From: GWF2-30-66 sp042576225
GTDB lineage: Bacteria > Babelota > Babeliae > Babelales > Vermiphilaceae
NCBI GenBank assembly: GCA_042576225.1
Contig: JBHPCA010000024.1
Span: forward strand, 1 to 20,971
DNA length: 20,971 bases
Direction of reading: 5' to 3'
The position numbers were made by a program, and so were the translations under genes. Below the pieces are notes generated by a model that made no database searches, had not been told where the DNA came from, and worked only from the letters and a program-made list of their open reading frames with translations. Positions 1 to 6,411 of this stretch are shown here, one piece after another; the stretch's first letter is position 1, and every line of letters begins with the position of its first letter.

Positions 1-133
1 TCATCATTATTAATAATATTAAGATTGGCGCCACAGGTAATCAAATAAAAAAACAAATATATCTTAAAATTTCTTGTTTATTGCGTACAATATTACAGGT
101 TAATATATTTTTCTTTAAAAAAGGAGAAAAGTA

Positions 134-1084
134 ATGACAAGTAGGCGTTTTAGTGCTTATTTTTTGGCTGTAATGATTTTATGGTCTCGTGAGGCAAGCG
201 GGATGCGTTATGTGAAAAAGGCGTGGCCGCTGATTAAATATGGGATGCCGGCTCTGCCATTTATTACGACTTTTGCATACCATCTGGTGAGTTATTTTTT
301 TGTTATAGGGAGGATCGATAACAATGTTAGAGTAGTGAGGCGTGATGTGAGAGAGTTAAAAGAAGATGCGAGAATTTTAAAAGATGGCGTGAAAGATCTC
401 AAAGAGGACACCCAGTCTTTGAAAAGTGACACGGGAGAAATTAAAGAAGATACGAAGGTTTTGAAAGAAGGGACAGATGTTTTAAAAAAGGGCGTTGACA
501 CATTGCAAAAAGATACACAAGATCTTAAAGATAGCGTGCAAAATTTTAAAGATGAGACAGATGAGCATTTTCTTCAGGTGCGCAGTGATGTTTCGGTTAT
601 GAAAACCAAGATATTGCAGGAGATAGCCCGTAGACAAAAAATAGTCAGTGATGCAATTAGAAGCACAGAAAAAAATCTAAAAAAAGATATAAGAGAGAAG
701 CATATTAGTGTAACTAATACGCTTGAAGCTATTGAGCAGGTGTTGCGTGGGCTTTCTACTAAAGAGGATCTAAAACTCTTGAGAAGCTTTGTGACTGATT
801 TGGATGCAAAGATTAATAGCCTTAGGGAGGATATTCTTGCAAGTGTTAAAGAATCTGAGTCGAGACAGAAGCTTTTTTTTAAAGATCATATTAATAAATT
901 AGAAAATAACAATAATAATAAGTTTAGTTTGCTTAAAAAATATATTAAAAAGCTTGAGACAAATAGTTATGATATTAAAGATCTTATATCAAAAAATAAT
1001 CAAAACATTGGTGTTTTAGATGAAAAAATTACTAAAATAAGTAATGAAGTAAGTGAAATTAAAAAAATTTTGATTAACACATAA
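134..1084 (+). CDS. Membrane-anchored long coiled-coil protein
   Basis: Hypothetical protein of 316 aa. The ATG follows AAGGAG at 121-126 with a 7-nt spacer, which fixes the start. The N-terminus has a hydrophobic stretch (about residues 8-18) like a signal peptide, then a second one (about 37-58) that could be a membrane anchor. Residues 69-145 form about eleven gapless heptads of the form K-x-D-T/V-x-x-L, with Thr/Val/Ala and Leu alternating at the core positions, as expected for a parallel coiled coil. The rest (146-316) is also helical and charged, with an Asn-rich patch near 258-263. I recognise no enzymatic domain. By analogy with other anchored coiled-coil proteins it may be a structural or surface filament protein. 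It lies just upstream of the TVP38 trio but is separated from it by a tandem repeat. Confidence 0.8.
   Translation: MTSRRFSAYFLAVMILWSREASGMRYVKKAWPLIKYGMPALPFITTFAYHLVSYFFVIGRIDNNVRVVRRDVRELKEDARILKDGVKDLKEDTQSLKSDTGEIKEDTKVLKEGTDVLKKGVDTLQKDTQDLKDSVQNFKDETDEHFLQVRSDVSVMKTKILQEIARRQKIVSDAIRSTEKNLKKDIREKHISVTNTLEAIEQVLRGLSTKEDLKLLRSFVTDLDAKINSLREDILASVKESESRQKLFFKDHINKLENNNNNKFSLLKKYIKKLETNSYDIKDLISKNNQNIGVLDEKITKISNEVSEIKKILINT
338..568 (+). repeat. 21-bp degenerate heptad-coding repeats
   Basis: Eleven consecutive 21-bp units encode seven-residue repeats (for example KEDTQSL, KEDTKVL, KEGTDVL). The protein period is exact with no insertion or skip; the DNA copies are diverged in third positions. 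Confidence 0.8.
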
Positions 1085-1090
1085 TAAACT

Positions 1091-1138
1091 CACAGACTTG
1101 ATAAGTCACAGACTTGGTAAGTCACGGACTTGGTAAGT
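1091..1138 (+). repeat. Three 16-bp tandem repeats with palindromic core
   Basis: Three units of 16 bp (1091-1106, 1107-1122, 1123-1138) differ at only one or two positions. Each holds ACTT-N3-AAGT, a short inverted repeat. The period is not a multiple of three. The array fills the gap between the coiled-coil gene and the first TVP38-family gene and could be a set of protein-binding sites or small hairpins. In one frame it reads open into the downstream gene from a TTG at 1114. Confidence 0.75.
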
Positions 1139-1158
1139 CAAAAACTGTTAGGGTTACC

Positions 1159-1851
1159 GTGAAAAAGATTACAACGCTCTTGATACTCATAGGATTGCTT
1201 TTTTGTTTGTATGTTCTTTATAAATTTGGTTTTGCTCATCATCTAGAGCTAGAGAGTATAAAAATATACATTAAAGATCTTCATGCCTGGACATCCAAAA
1301 ATTATGTAATTTCTGTAATTGTTTACACGGTGACCTATTTTACGGTTATAGTAGCCGGTATTCCTGCAACAGCCCCTGTTGTTATGGTTGGGGGATTTTT
1401 GTTCGGGACAGTGTCGGCTGTTTTGTATTCTGCTATTGCCGCAACCTTAGGGGCTATTGTGGCATTTTTACTTTTTAGATCGGTATTGAAAGAGACCATA
1501 GAACAAAAATATGCGGATAAATTGGCGATGTTTAGAGTTGGCTTGCAGGAACATGGGGCTTTCTACTTACTATTGTTACATTTTATGTTTTTGGTTCCAT
1601 TTTTTGTAATTAATATGCTTGCAGCTCTTGCTCGGGTATCTTTGTGGAGATTCATCTGGACCACTTTTTTGGGCATATTGCCTTGTTTATTTGTTTATGC
1701 TTTTTCTGGAAAAAAATTATTCTCCATAAGATCTATACAGGAAATTTTCTCCTGGAAGATTATATTGGTCATAATTTTATTACTATTGGTTACCATGTTG
1801 CCAATTATATATAAGTTATGGAAGAAAAAGAGGGGGGCTTTAGAATTTTAG
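1159..1851 (+). CDS. TVP38/TMEM64 (DedA/VTT) family membrane protein, copy 1
   Basis: Integral inner-membrane protein of the VTT/SNARE-associated superfamily, which in characterised members includes lipid scramblases and transporters; the substrate here is unknown. I chose GTG 1159 (230 aa) because its N-terminus (MKKITTLL) lines up with that of copy 2; a TTG at 1114 inside the tandem repeat would add 15 residues. A hydrophobic N-terminal helix is followed by the family GGFLFGT motif (about residues 78-84) and the segment ending in VPFFVIN (about 146-152), then WTT-x4-P and VYAFSGK. The usual Arg before this Pro-Phe-Asn segment is His141. The C-terminus ends in a basic tail. It is the first of three adjacent paralogues, with 38 nt to the next, so likely co-transcribed. 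No clear ribosome-binding site precedes GTG 1159, so the start is uncertain. Confidence 0.85.
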   Translation: MKKITTLLILIGLLFCLYVLYKFGFAHHLELESIKIYIKDLHAWTSKNYVISVIVYTVTYFTVIVAGIPATAPVVMVGGFLFGTVSAVLYSAIAATLGAIVAFLLFRSVLKETIEQKYADKLAMFRVGLQEHGAFYLLLLHFMFLVPFFVINMLAALARVSLWRFIWTTFLGILPCLFVYAFSGKKLFSIRSIQEIFSWKIILVIILLLLVTMLPIIYKLWKKKRGALEF

Positions 1852-1889
1852 TTGGGGCATAAAATGTATAAAATAGAGGGGGACAGTGC

Positions 1890-2597
1890 ATGAAAATAAT
1901 AAATAAAATAAGAATAGGGTTATTACTTGTCTTTATCGCTATAATATTTTTGTTTTACTATTTTGGTTTTAGTAAATATTTCACTATAGCGAGTATTAAA
2001 GAAAATAGAATATTGTTGCAGCAGGCGATAGAGAAAAACTATCTGGAGGCGGTTGCGGGATTTATGGGTATTTATATTGGACTTACTGCGTTGGCATTGC
2101 CATTTGCGGTGTTATTAACAGTTGTTGGGGGTTTTTTATTCGGGACTTTTTGGGGCGCATTATATTCCTGTGTTGCGGCGACGATAGGTTCTTCTATTGC
2201 GTTTTTACTTTTTAGACATTTGGTGGGCCATTGGATACATTTTAAATTTGGAGATAAGCTGAAAAAGTTTAGAAAAGAGTTTAAAAGGCATGGGTATAGC
2301 TATTTGCTCAGTATACATTTTTCTGCTATTGTACCATTGTTTATTGTCAATATATTTGCTTCATTTGCACATGTGTCATTCTGGACCTTTGTTTGGACAA
2401 CTGCAGTGGGCACGTTTCCCGCATTTTTAGTGTATGCGTTTGCGGGCAAGCAGTTTACAACAATTGATACGATGTATGATATTTTTTCTTGGAAAATTTT
2501 AATAGCTTTTGTGTTTTTGGCGATTCTTGCAAGTATGCCCATGATAATAAGAAAATATTTAAAAAAGAAGGATAGCTTGGATTATGTCGAAATTTAA
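1890..2597 (+). CDS. TVP38/TMEM64 (DedA/VTT) family membrane protein, copy 2
   Basis: Second paralogue of the trio, 235 aa, with the ATG 7 nt after GAGGGGG (1876-1882). It shares with copy 1 the GGFLFGT motif (residues 80-86), the following YS-x2-AAT-x-G-x3-AFLLFR stretch, HGYSYLL (134-140), VPLFIVN (148-154), WTT-x3-G-x2-P and VYAFAGK (181-187). As in copy 1, the position where most family members carry Arg holds His143. About five or six hydrophobic segments are visible. Its stop overlaps the likely start of copy 3 by 14 nt, which indicates translational coupling. Its specific function cannot be read from the sequence. Confidence 0.88.
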   Translation: MKIINKIRIGLLLVFIAIIFLFYYFGFSKYFTIASIKENRILLQQAIEKNYLEAVAGFMGIYIGLTALALPFAVLLTVVGGFLFGTFWGALYSCVAATIGSSIAFLLFRHLVGHWIHFKFGDKLKKFRKEFKRHGYSYLLSIHFSAIVPLFIVNIFASFAHVSFWTFVWTTAVGTFPAFLVYAFAGKQFTTIDTMYDIFSWKILIAFVFLAILASMPMIIRKYLKKKDSLDYVEI

Positions 2598-3327
2598 AGA
2601 GAGACGCATGAAAAAGTCTATAAAAAAGTCAGCAAAAGGGAAAAGTTATACGTACAAAATAATAATAGCCTGCTTGCTTATTTTCTTAGTGCTTTTACTT
2701 CGATATACAGGAATTATAAACTATGTCTCTCTTGAGACGGTTAAAGCTAATAAAGCCTATCTGGTAGATCTGGTTGCCAAGCAGTATGTGTGGTTTGTAT
2801 TTGTTTATCTTGCATTGTTTATTGGGGCAAGTTTTTTATCTATCCCAATTACGGTTATTTTAAGCATTATGGCCGGCTTTTTCTTTGGTGTATTTACCGG
2901 TGCTTTGTATGTAAATATTGGTACAGTATTGGGCTCAACTTTGTCGTTTATAACGTTTAGATATTTACTGGGCGGTTTTGTAAAAGAAAAATACAAAGAT
3001 AAACTTGCAGATTTTAATGCGCATATAAAAAAGCATGGCTATAGTTATCTTTTATCGCTTCAGTTATTCCCTGCAACTCCCAGTTTTTTGATAAACACGT
3101 TATCTGGTTTAACTCAAATTAGTCTTTGGACATTTATTTGGACTACGTCAATAGGGATTATTCCTGGTTCTTTGGTTTATACTTTTTCAGGGCAAGAGCT
3201 TGCCAAAATAGAATCGACCAGGGATTTGTTATCCTGGCCGATTCTCGTAATTTTTGTTTTATTGGCACTTATATCTTTGTTGCCTATTTTTTTAAACAGG
3301 TTTTTTAACAAAAAGTATAAAATTTAA
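2584..3327 (+). CDS. TVP38/TMEM64 (DedA/VTT) family membrane protein, copy 3
   Basis: Third paralogue, 247 aa from ATG 2584, which is preceded by GAAGGA (2567-2572). An alternative ATG at 2608 (MKKSIKK) follows a weaker AAGAGAG and would remove the overlap with copy 2. It keeps the AGFFFG motif (97-102), HGYSYLL (151-157), the ATPSFLIN segment (164-171), WTT-x3-G-x2-P-G (186-195) and VYTFSG (198-203). It is the most diverged copy: the Leu/His-rich segment becomes LSLQLFPATP, with Gln160 where family members usually have Arg. Its stop shares bases TTAA with the stop of the convergent minus-strand gene, so no terminator fits between them. Confidence 0.87.
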   Translation: MSKFKERRMKKSIKKSAKGKSYTYKIIIACLLIFLVLLLRYTGIINYVSLETVKANKAYLVDLVAKQYVWFVFVYLALFIGASFLSIPITVILSIMAGFFFGVFTGALYVNIGTVLGSTLSFITFRYLLGGFVKEKYKDKLADFNAHIKKHGYSYLLSLQLFPATPSFLINTLSGLTQISLWTFIWTTSIGIIPGSLVYTFSGQELAKIESTRDLLSWPILVIFVLLALISLLPIFLNRFFNKKYKI

Positions 3328-3803
3328 ATCTTATACTCTGTTTTTATTTGAAAATCTTGATTTTGCGAATCTTGATTTTGAAAATCTTGATTTTGTTGGT
3401 TGTAACTTTGCGAGTTGCGATGGTTTTTAAGATCATAATAGAATAAAGGATTAGTCTCTGGTGTATTAAATTTTCTTCGCGCTTTTTCTATCTCTTCTTG
3501 ACTCATTTTTTTATCATAGTTAAAGGGTTTAGGATTTATAATTGGTGGTCTTACAACCATTGTTTTCGGCCCTGGGGGTGAGTCTGGTTTATCTTCATCT
3601 TTTTTCTTAGTGATAATTGTAAATCCCAGAAAGGCGAGAGCAATAATTGTTGCGCTTGCGAGCCCGGCTAACATGATTATACGATCTTGAGTAAGTACCT
3701 TTTTGGGTTTAGGCTTCCAAAAATAGGCGTTGGCAGTTGTGGCACATTGCGTCACAAGTAAAAGAACTAGCAACGAAGACACAAGGCTTTTCTTTTTCAA
3801 CAT
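3324..3803 (-). CDS. Small exported, membrane-anchored hypothetical protein
   Basis: Hypothetical protein of 159 aa. Start chosen at the ATG whose first base is 3803, because GGAG (plus-strand 3810-3813) sits just upstream; an upstream GTG at 3815 is part of that ribosome-binding site. A signal peptide (MLKKKSLVSS then a Leu/Val core) probably ends after TTANA at about residue 26. A second hydrophobic helix follows (about 40-63), then a Lys/Asp-rich linker, a Pro-rich part (PPGPK, PPIINPKP) and a C-terminal Gln/Asn/Asp repeat. No known domain recognised. It would span or attach to the inner membrane with a soluble tail. It is transcribed towards the TVP38 genes and overlaps the last one by 4 nt. 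Confidence 0.7.
   Translation of the reverse strand: MLKKKSLVSSLLVLLLVTQCATTANAYFWKPKPKKVLTQDRIIMLAGLASATIIALAFLGFTIITKKKDEDKPDSPPGPKTMVVRPPIINPKPFNYDKKMSQEEIEKARRKFNTPETNPLFYYDLKNHRNSQSYNQQNQDFQNQDSQNQDFQIKTEYKI
3350..3394 (-). repeat. 15-bp repeat, three copies, in coding sequence
   Basis: Units at 3350-3364, 3365-3379 and 3380-3394 are identical except for two bases in the middle copy. Read on the minus strand they give the pentapeptide series QNQDF, QNQDS, QNQDF at the C-terminus of the small exported protein. Confidence 0.85.
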
Positions 3804-4017
3804 AATTTTCTCCACTATATTGCTGTTATCTCAATGTTTTTCTATCTCAAAAGTTATAGAAAGTTTACAGGAGCGCCAAAAGATAGTCAAAAGCCCCTAT
3901 TTTAGGGTGAGTTTGTAGAAGCTTGAAGCAAAAAATAAGATTTGTTTTTTGTTGTATGTTAGTATATCCTTTTTTAACGGGATTTTTATGTATAATATTT
4001 TAAAGGCGGGGATAATC

Positions 4018-4452
4018 GTGAAAAAAATATTTATTTTTTTATTTATTTTAACTTGCATGGGTTCTTTTGCAACCAAAGTTACTGTTGACGTAAAATATTG
4101 CAAAGGGGATAATTACTGTTACAAAAGGCTTGTAGGCGTGGGGGAGTCTATTATTGCCATGCTTGATATCTCTAATATCAAAAAGAATTCACAGCTTACC
4201 GTGATCAAAGATTTAAAAACGGGGGTTTTTTATGGCTGTGCGAGAGCAAGGCATTGGGCGTTTCATCCAAAAAATTGGCACACAATTAATCCAAAAAAAC
4301 CAAAGCTTTGTTGGGGAAAGTATGGCAGCTATGATCCCAAGTTAAAATCATGTGTTGTAAAGTTGCTTAGCATATTGAAAAAAATATCCAAAAAAAAGAA
4401 ATATAAAACAAAAGATGGGAAAAAAAACTGGAAGATAAAGATAAAAATATAA
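4018..4452 (+). CDS. Small secreted cysteine-containing hypothetical protein
   Basis: Hypothetical protein of 144 aa. I prefer the GTG at 4018, after an AAAGG/GGGG purine tract at 4002-4011, because the product then begins with a clean signal peptide (VKKIFIFLFILTCMGSFA). A longer reading from 3949 would put odd residues before it. The mature part carries Cys in YCKGDNYCYK, YGCAR, LCWGKYG and SCVV, enough for two or three disulfides, and the C-terminus is extremely Lys-rich (KKISKKKKYK to the end). A TATAAT at 3991-3996 lies upstream but with no good -35. The stop is two bases from the stop of the convergent fluC gene. No family recognised. Confidence 0.65.
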   Translation: MKKIFIFLFILTCMGSFATKVTVDVKYCKGDNYCYKRLVGVGESIIAMLDISNIKKNSQLTVIKDLKTGVFYGCARARHWAFHPKNWHTINPKKPKLCWGKYGSYDPKLKSCVVKLLSILKKISKKKKYKTKDGKKNWKIKIKI

Positions 4453-4454
4453 GC

Positions 4455-4847
4455 CTATCTACAGCTTGCGAAAATTCTAGTTAGCAAGAACCCGAGATAA
4501 AATGCCACTATCGCAAATATATTGCTTGCAAGTATATTGGCAAGTGCAAGATATGCCTTTCCTGAGGTTATCAAAAGAACATTCTCAAGGGCAAAGGTAG
4601 AAAAAGAAGTAAATGCACCCAAAAGGCCAACCAAGACAAAAAGCTTCACATGAGTAGGGATCTCAAATTTTATCGAAAAAGCTAGTAACAATCCTGCAAA
4701 AAAGGCGCCAGACACATTGACTACAAATGTGCTCCATGGAAATGAGCTGAGTGTTTCTCTAGGGATTAGCAGGCTCATTGCATAACGAGATAGTGCCCCT
4801 ATGGCTCCCCCAATGGATATACTAAGCAGGTATAGTAGTTGCTTCAC
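4455..4847 (-). CDS. crcB: Fluoride channel FluC/CrcB
   Basis: Inner-membrane fluoride exporter subunit of 130 aa, the normal length; in the family it works as an antiparallel dimer that passively lets F- leave the cytoplasm. Four hydrophobic segments are visible. Family motifs present: GGAIGALSRY (residues 13-22), TFVVNVSG with the pore Asn44, and GLLGAFTSFSTF (74-85) with the two pore Phe residues 82 and 85; the usual TTFSTF is SFSTF here. The start is GTG (first base 4847), 26 nt inside the end of the upstream HAD gene, so translation is probably coupled. This overlap leaves no room for a fluoride riboswitch directly in front of it. Confidence 0.93.
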   Translation of the reverse strand: MKQLLYLLSISIGGAIGALSRYAMSLLIPRETLSSFPWSTFVVNVSGAFFAGLLLAFSIKFEIPTHVKLFVLVGLLGAFTSFSTFALENVLLITSGKAYLALANILASNIFAIVAFYLGFLLTRIFASCR

Positions 4848-5712
4848 TTTCTTTATCCCCTGGGATTATATTTTCTGATATTATTTCCTTTTTTTCTATG
4901 TTTGCTACGAAAGTATTAAGTTCGTTGACCATTTTTTTGTATGTAATATCTTGGCAAAGCACTGCATGAATGCCACAGTTTTGCGCAGAATTTACGTTTA
5001 TCTCTTGATCATCAAAAAAGATACACTCTTTTGGGTCCAGATTGCTATCGGTTAACATATATTCATATATGCTTGGATCTGGTTTAATCATCCCTATTTC
5101 CCCGGAGATTATAATATTGCGTTTATCAAATAGCTTAAACAGCTTGGGATATTTTTTTATGACGAGCAAAGCTGATTCACGGTCCCAGTTTGAAAGAACA
5201 AATAGTTTATGTCCCGCTTTTTTGCATTTTTTTGCAAATTTTAGACCTTTTGCCAGTAATGTTGTCCCGTTGGCGAATATTTCAGGAGTAAACATGATAT
5301 CCAGAAGCTTTTTAATAAGATTTTTTTCTGACGAGTTATAAAATGCTTGAGGATTGCTCTCTATAAACTCAACAACCTGTGTTCTGAGCTCTTTTGTTGT
5401 TTTTGTACCCATTAGCCAGTCACATGTGATATTTGGCAGCGGTTTGCCATTCTCATCAGCAGCGCCGTAACTGTTTTTGTTAATAGCTGGCATGAGATCC
5501 ATTATTGTAAAAAGTCTGGTTCGTAGTGCAAATGGGTTATTCAATTTTACCAGGTACATAAAGAAGCTATAAAAGCCGACGTTGCGCATGATAGTATATT
5601 TATTGGCGCCGATCAAAACGCCTCCTAAATCGAAAATAACATTGACTGTCATGCAGGTTTGAGATAATAATAAAGCTATGATTAGAAAAAAGGGTTTTAC
5701 TTTTTTAAACAT
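4822..5712 (-). CDS. HAD-superfamily hydrolase with N-terminal signal or anchor
   Basis: Haloacid-dehalogenase-like hydrolase of 296 aa, probably a phosphatase. Motif I is VIFDLGGVL with nucleophile Asp28; the second acidic residue of DxD is Gly30, as in the YihX-type branch (FDLGNV). Motif II is FVLSN (Ser174), motif III is Lys210 in GMIKPDP, motif IV is FFDD (Asp234, Asp235), followed by N-x3-A-x2-CGI. Between motifs I and II lies a helical cap of about 130 residues. Unusual is the hydrophobic N-terminus (residues 7-20) directly before motif I, which looks like a signal peptide or anchor and would place a normally cytosolic enzyme outside or at the membrane. ATG is preceded by AGAGAG. It is first in a two-gene operon with crcB. 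Confidence 0.85.
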   Translation of the reverse strand: MFKKVKPFFLIIALLLSQTCMTVNVIFDLGGVLIGANKYTIMRNVGFYSFFMYLVKLNNPFALRTRLFTIMDLMPAINKNSYGAADENGKPLPNITCDWLMGTKTTKELRTQVVEFIESNPQAFYNSSEKNLIKKLLDIMFTPEIFANGTTLLAKGLKFAKKCKKAGHKLFVLSNWDRESALLVIKKYPKLFKLFDKRNIIISGEIGMIKPDPSIYEYMLTDSNLDPKECIFFDDQEINVNSAQNCGIHAVLCQDITYKKMVNELNTFVANIEKKEIISENIIPGDKESEATTIPA

Positions 5713-5750
5713 ATAACTCTCTTTGTTTTGAGGGTCAAAAATTTCTAGTT

Positions 5751-5779
5751 TTTATATATTTTAAACTATTTAAAAACAA
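5751..5779 (-). promoter_or_regulatory. Probable promoter of HAD-crcB operon
   Basis: On the minus strand TTGTTT (plus 5774-5779), a 17-nt spacer and TATAAA (plus 5751-5756) form a sigma-70-like promoter about 40 nt upstream of the HAD start codon. Base composition is very AT-rich here, so chance matches are common. Confidence 0.45.
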
Positions 5780-5829
5780 GAGCAAGAGCCCTTTTTATTA
5801 CCATTATATACTGTTTTTTAAGAATTAAA

Positions 5830-5840
5830 AGAACGGTTCT
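5830..5840. promoter_or_regulatory. Palindrome AGAAC-G-GTTCT
   Basis: Perfect 11-bp inverted repeat in the divergent region between the HAD and Fe-S scaffold genes, 11 bp before a second palindrome. It resembles half-sites of the Gram-positive SOS box (GAAC...GTTC), but the 1-nt centre does not fit that operator. Confidence 0.45.
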
Positions 5841-5851
5841 ATCTCTATTGT

Positions 5852-5871
5852 ACAGGTACCTGTGGTATACT
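5852..5871 (+). promoter_or_regulatory. Palindromic operator candidate overlapping an extended -10
   Basis: ACAGGTACCTGT (5852-5863) is a perfect 12-bp palindrome. Its last base starts TGG-TATACT (5863-5871), an extended -10 element that would drive the Fe-S scaffold gene with a leader of about 100 nt. No good -35 is present, as is common for extended -10 promoters. A regulator bound at the palindrome would block this promoter. It does not match the IscR site consensus. Confidence 0.45.
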
Positions 5872-5976
5872 TGTGTGCGGCTTTGCGATAGACTGTATAT
5901 AGTGTGTTAATGGGGTGTATTATTGCTTTAGGTGTTTTTGTGAGCTTTAAAGGTAGCGTTTGGTGAGGGTATAATC

Positions 5977-6363
5977 GTGAAGTTCTATAAAGAGATTTTG
6001 ATGGATCATTACCAGAATCCGCGTCATAGAGGGCGTGTTGATAATCCGGATTTTGCAACGGCTCAGTATAACCCTTCTTGCGGAGATAGCGTCTCTTTTG
6101 AAGGGGTAATAGAAGACGGAGTATTAAAAGAGCTTTATTTTGGGGGTAAAGGGTGTGTTATCAGCCAGGCGACGGCCTCTTTGTTTACGGAGTTTTTTGT
6201 TGGCAAACGTATAGACGATATTCTTAGTGTTGAACCGGAGATTCTCAAAGAGGTTTTGGGGATGGAGCTTGGCCCTACGCGCGTTAAATGCGCTTTGCTT
6301 TCTTTAGTGGCTCTTAAAGAGGGCATTGCGGAGTATAAAAAGGGAGAAGAGCAAGAAAAATAG
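5977..6363 (+). CDS. U-type iron-sulfur cluster scaffold (SufU/NifU-N/IscU fold)
   Basis: Iron-sulfur assembly scaffold or sulfur-transfer protein, 128 aa, cytoplasmic. The GTG start follows GGTGAGGG (5962-5969). The opening FYKEILMDHYQNPRHRG is typical of SufU/NifU-type proteins. The three ligand cysteines are Cys35 (NPSCGD, with Asp37), Cys60 (GKGCVIS) and Cys105 (RVKCALL). The Cys60-Cys105 distance of 45 is close to IscU, whereas SufU proteins usually carry an insertion of about 20 residues there. So it has SufU-like ends with IscU-like spacing, and whether it acts as scaffold or as sulfur relay is open. No cysteine desulfurase or SufB/C/D is in the window. The NurA-domain gene follows after 48 nt, perhaps in one transcript. 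Confidence 0.9.
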   Translation: MKFYKEILMDHYQNPRHRGRVDNPDFATAQYNPSCGDSVSFEGVIEDGVLKELYFGGKGCVISQATASLFTEFFVGKRIDDILSVEPEILKEVLGMELGPTRVKCALLSLVALKEGIAEYKKGEEQEK

Positions 6364-6411
6364 GGTTTTTTGTATAGTAGTGGAATAGAAAGGTGGGGGA
6401 AAAGTGAGTAA

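Noticed and set aside
1..36. Possible start of a minus-strand gene running off the left edge (GTG then a hydrophobic stretch)
   Set aside because: Only about eleven codons are visible and there is no ribosome-binding site, so it cannot be supported.
4848..4860. Fluoride riboswitch expected before crcB
   Set aside because: The crcB start lies inside the upstream HAD coding region, and no pseudoknot-like leader is visible near it.
5830..5840. LexA (SOS) box
   Set aside because: Half-sites GAAC and GTTC are separated by one base, not the four of the Gram-positive SOS box, and neighbouring genes are not SOS genes except perhaps the NurA nuclease.
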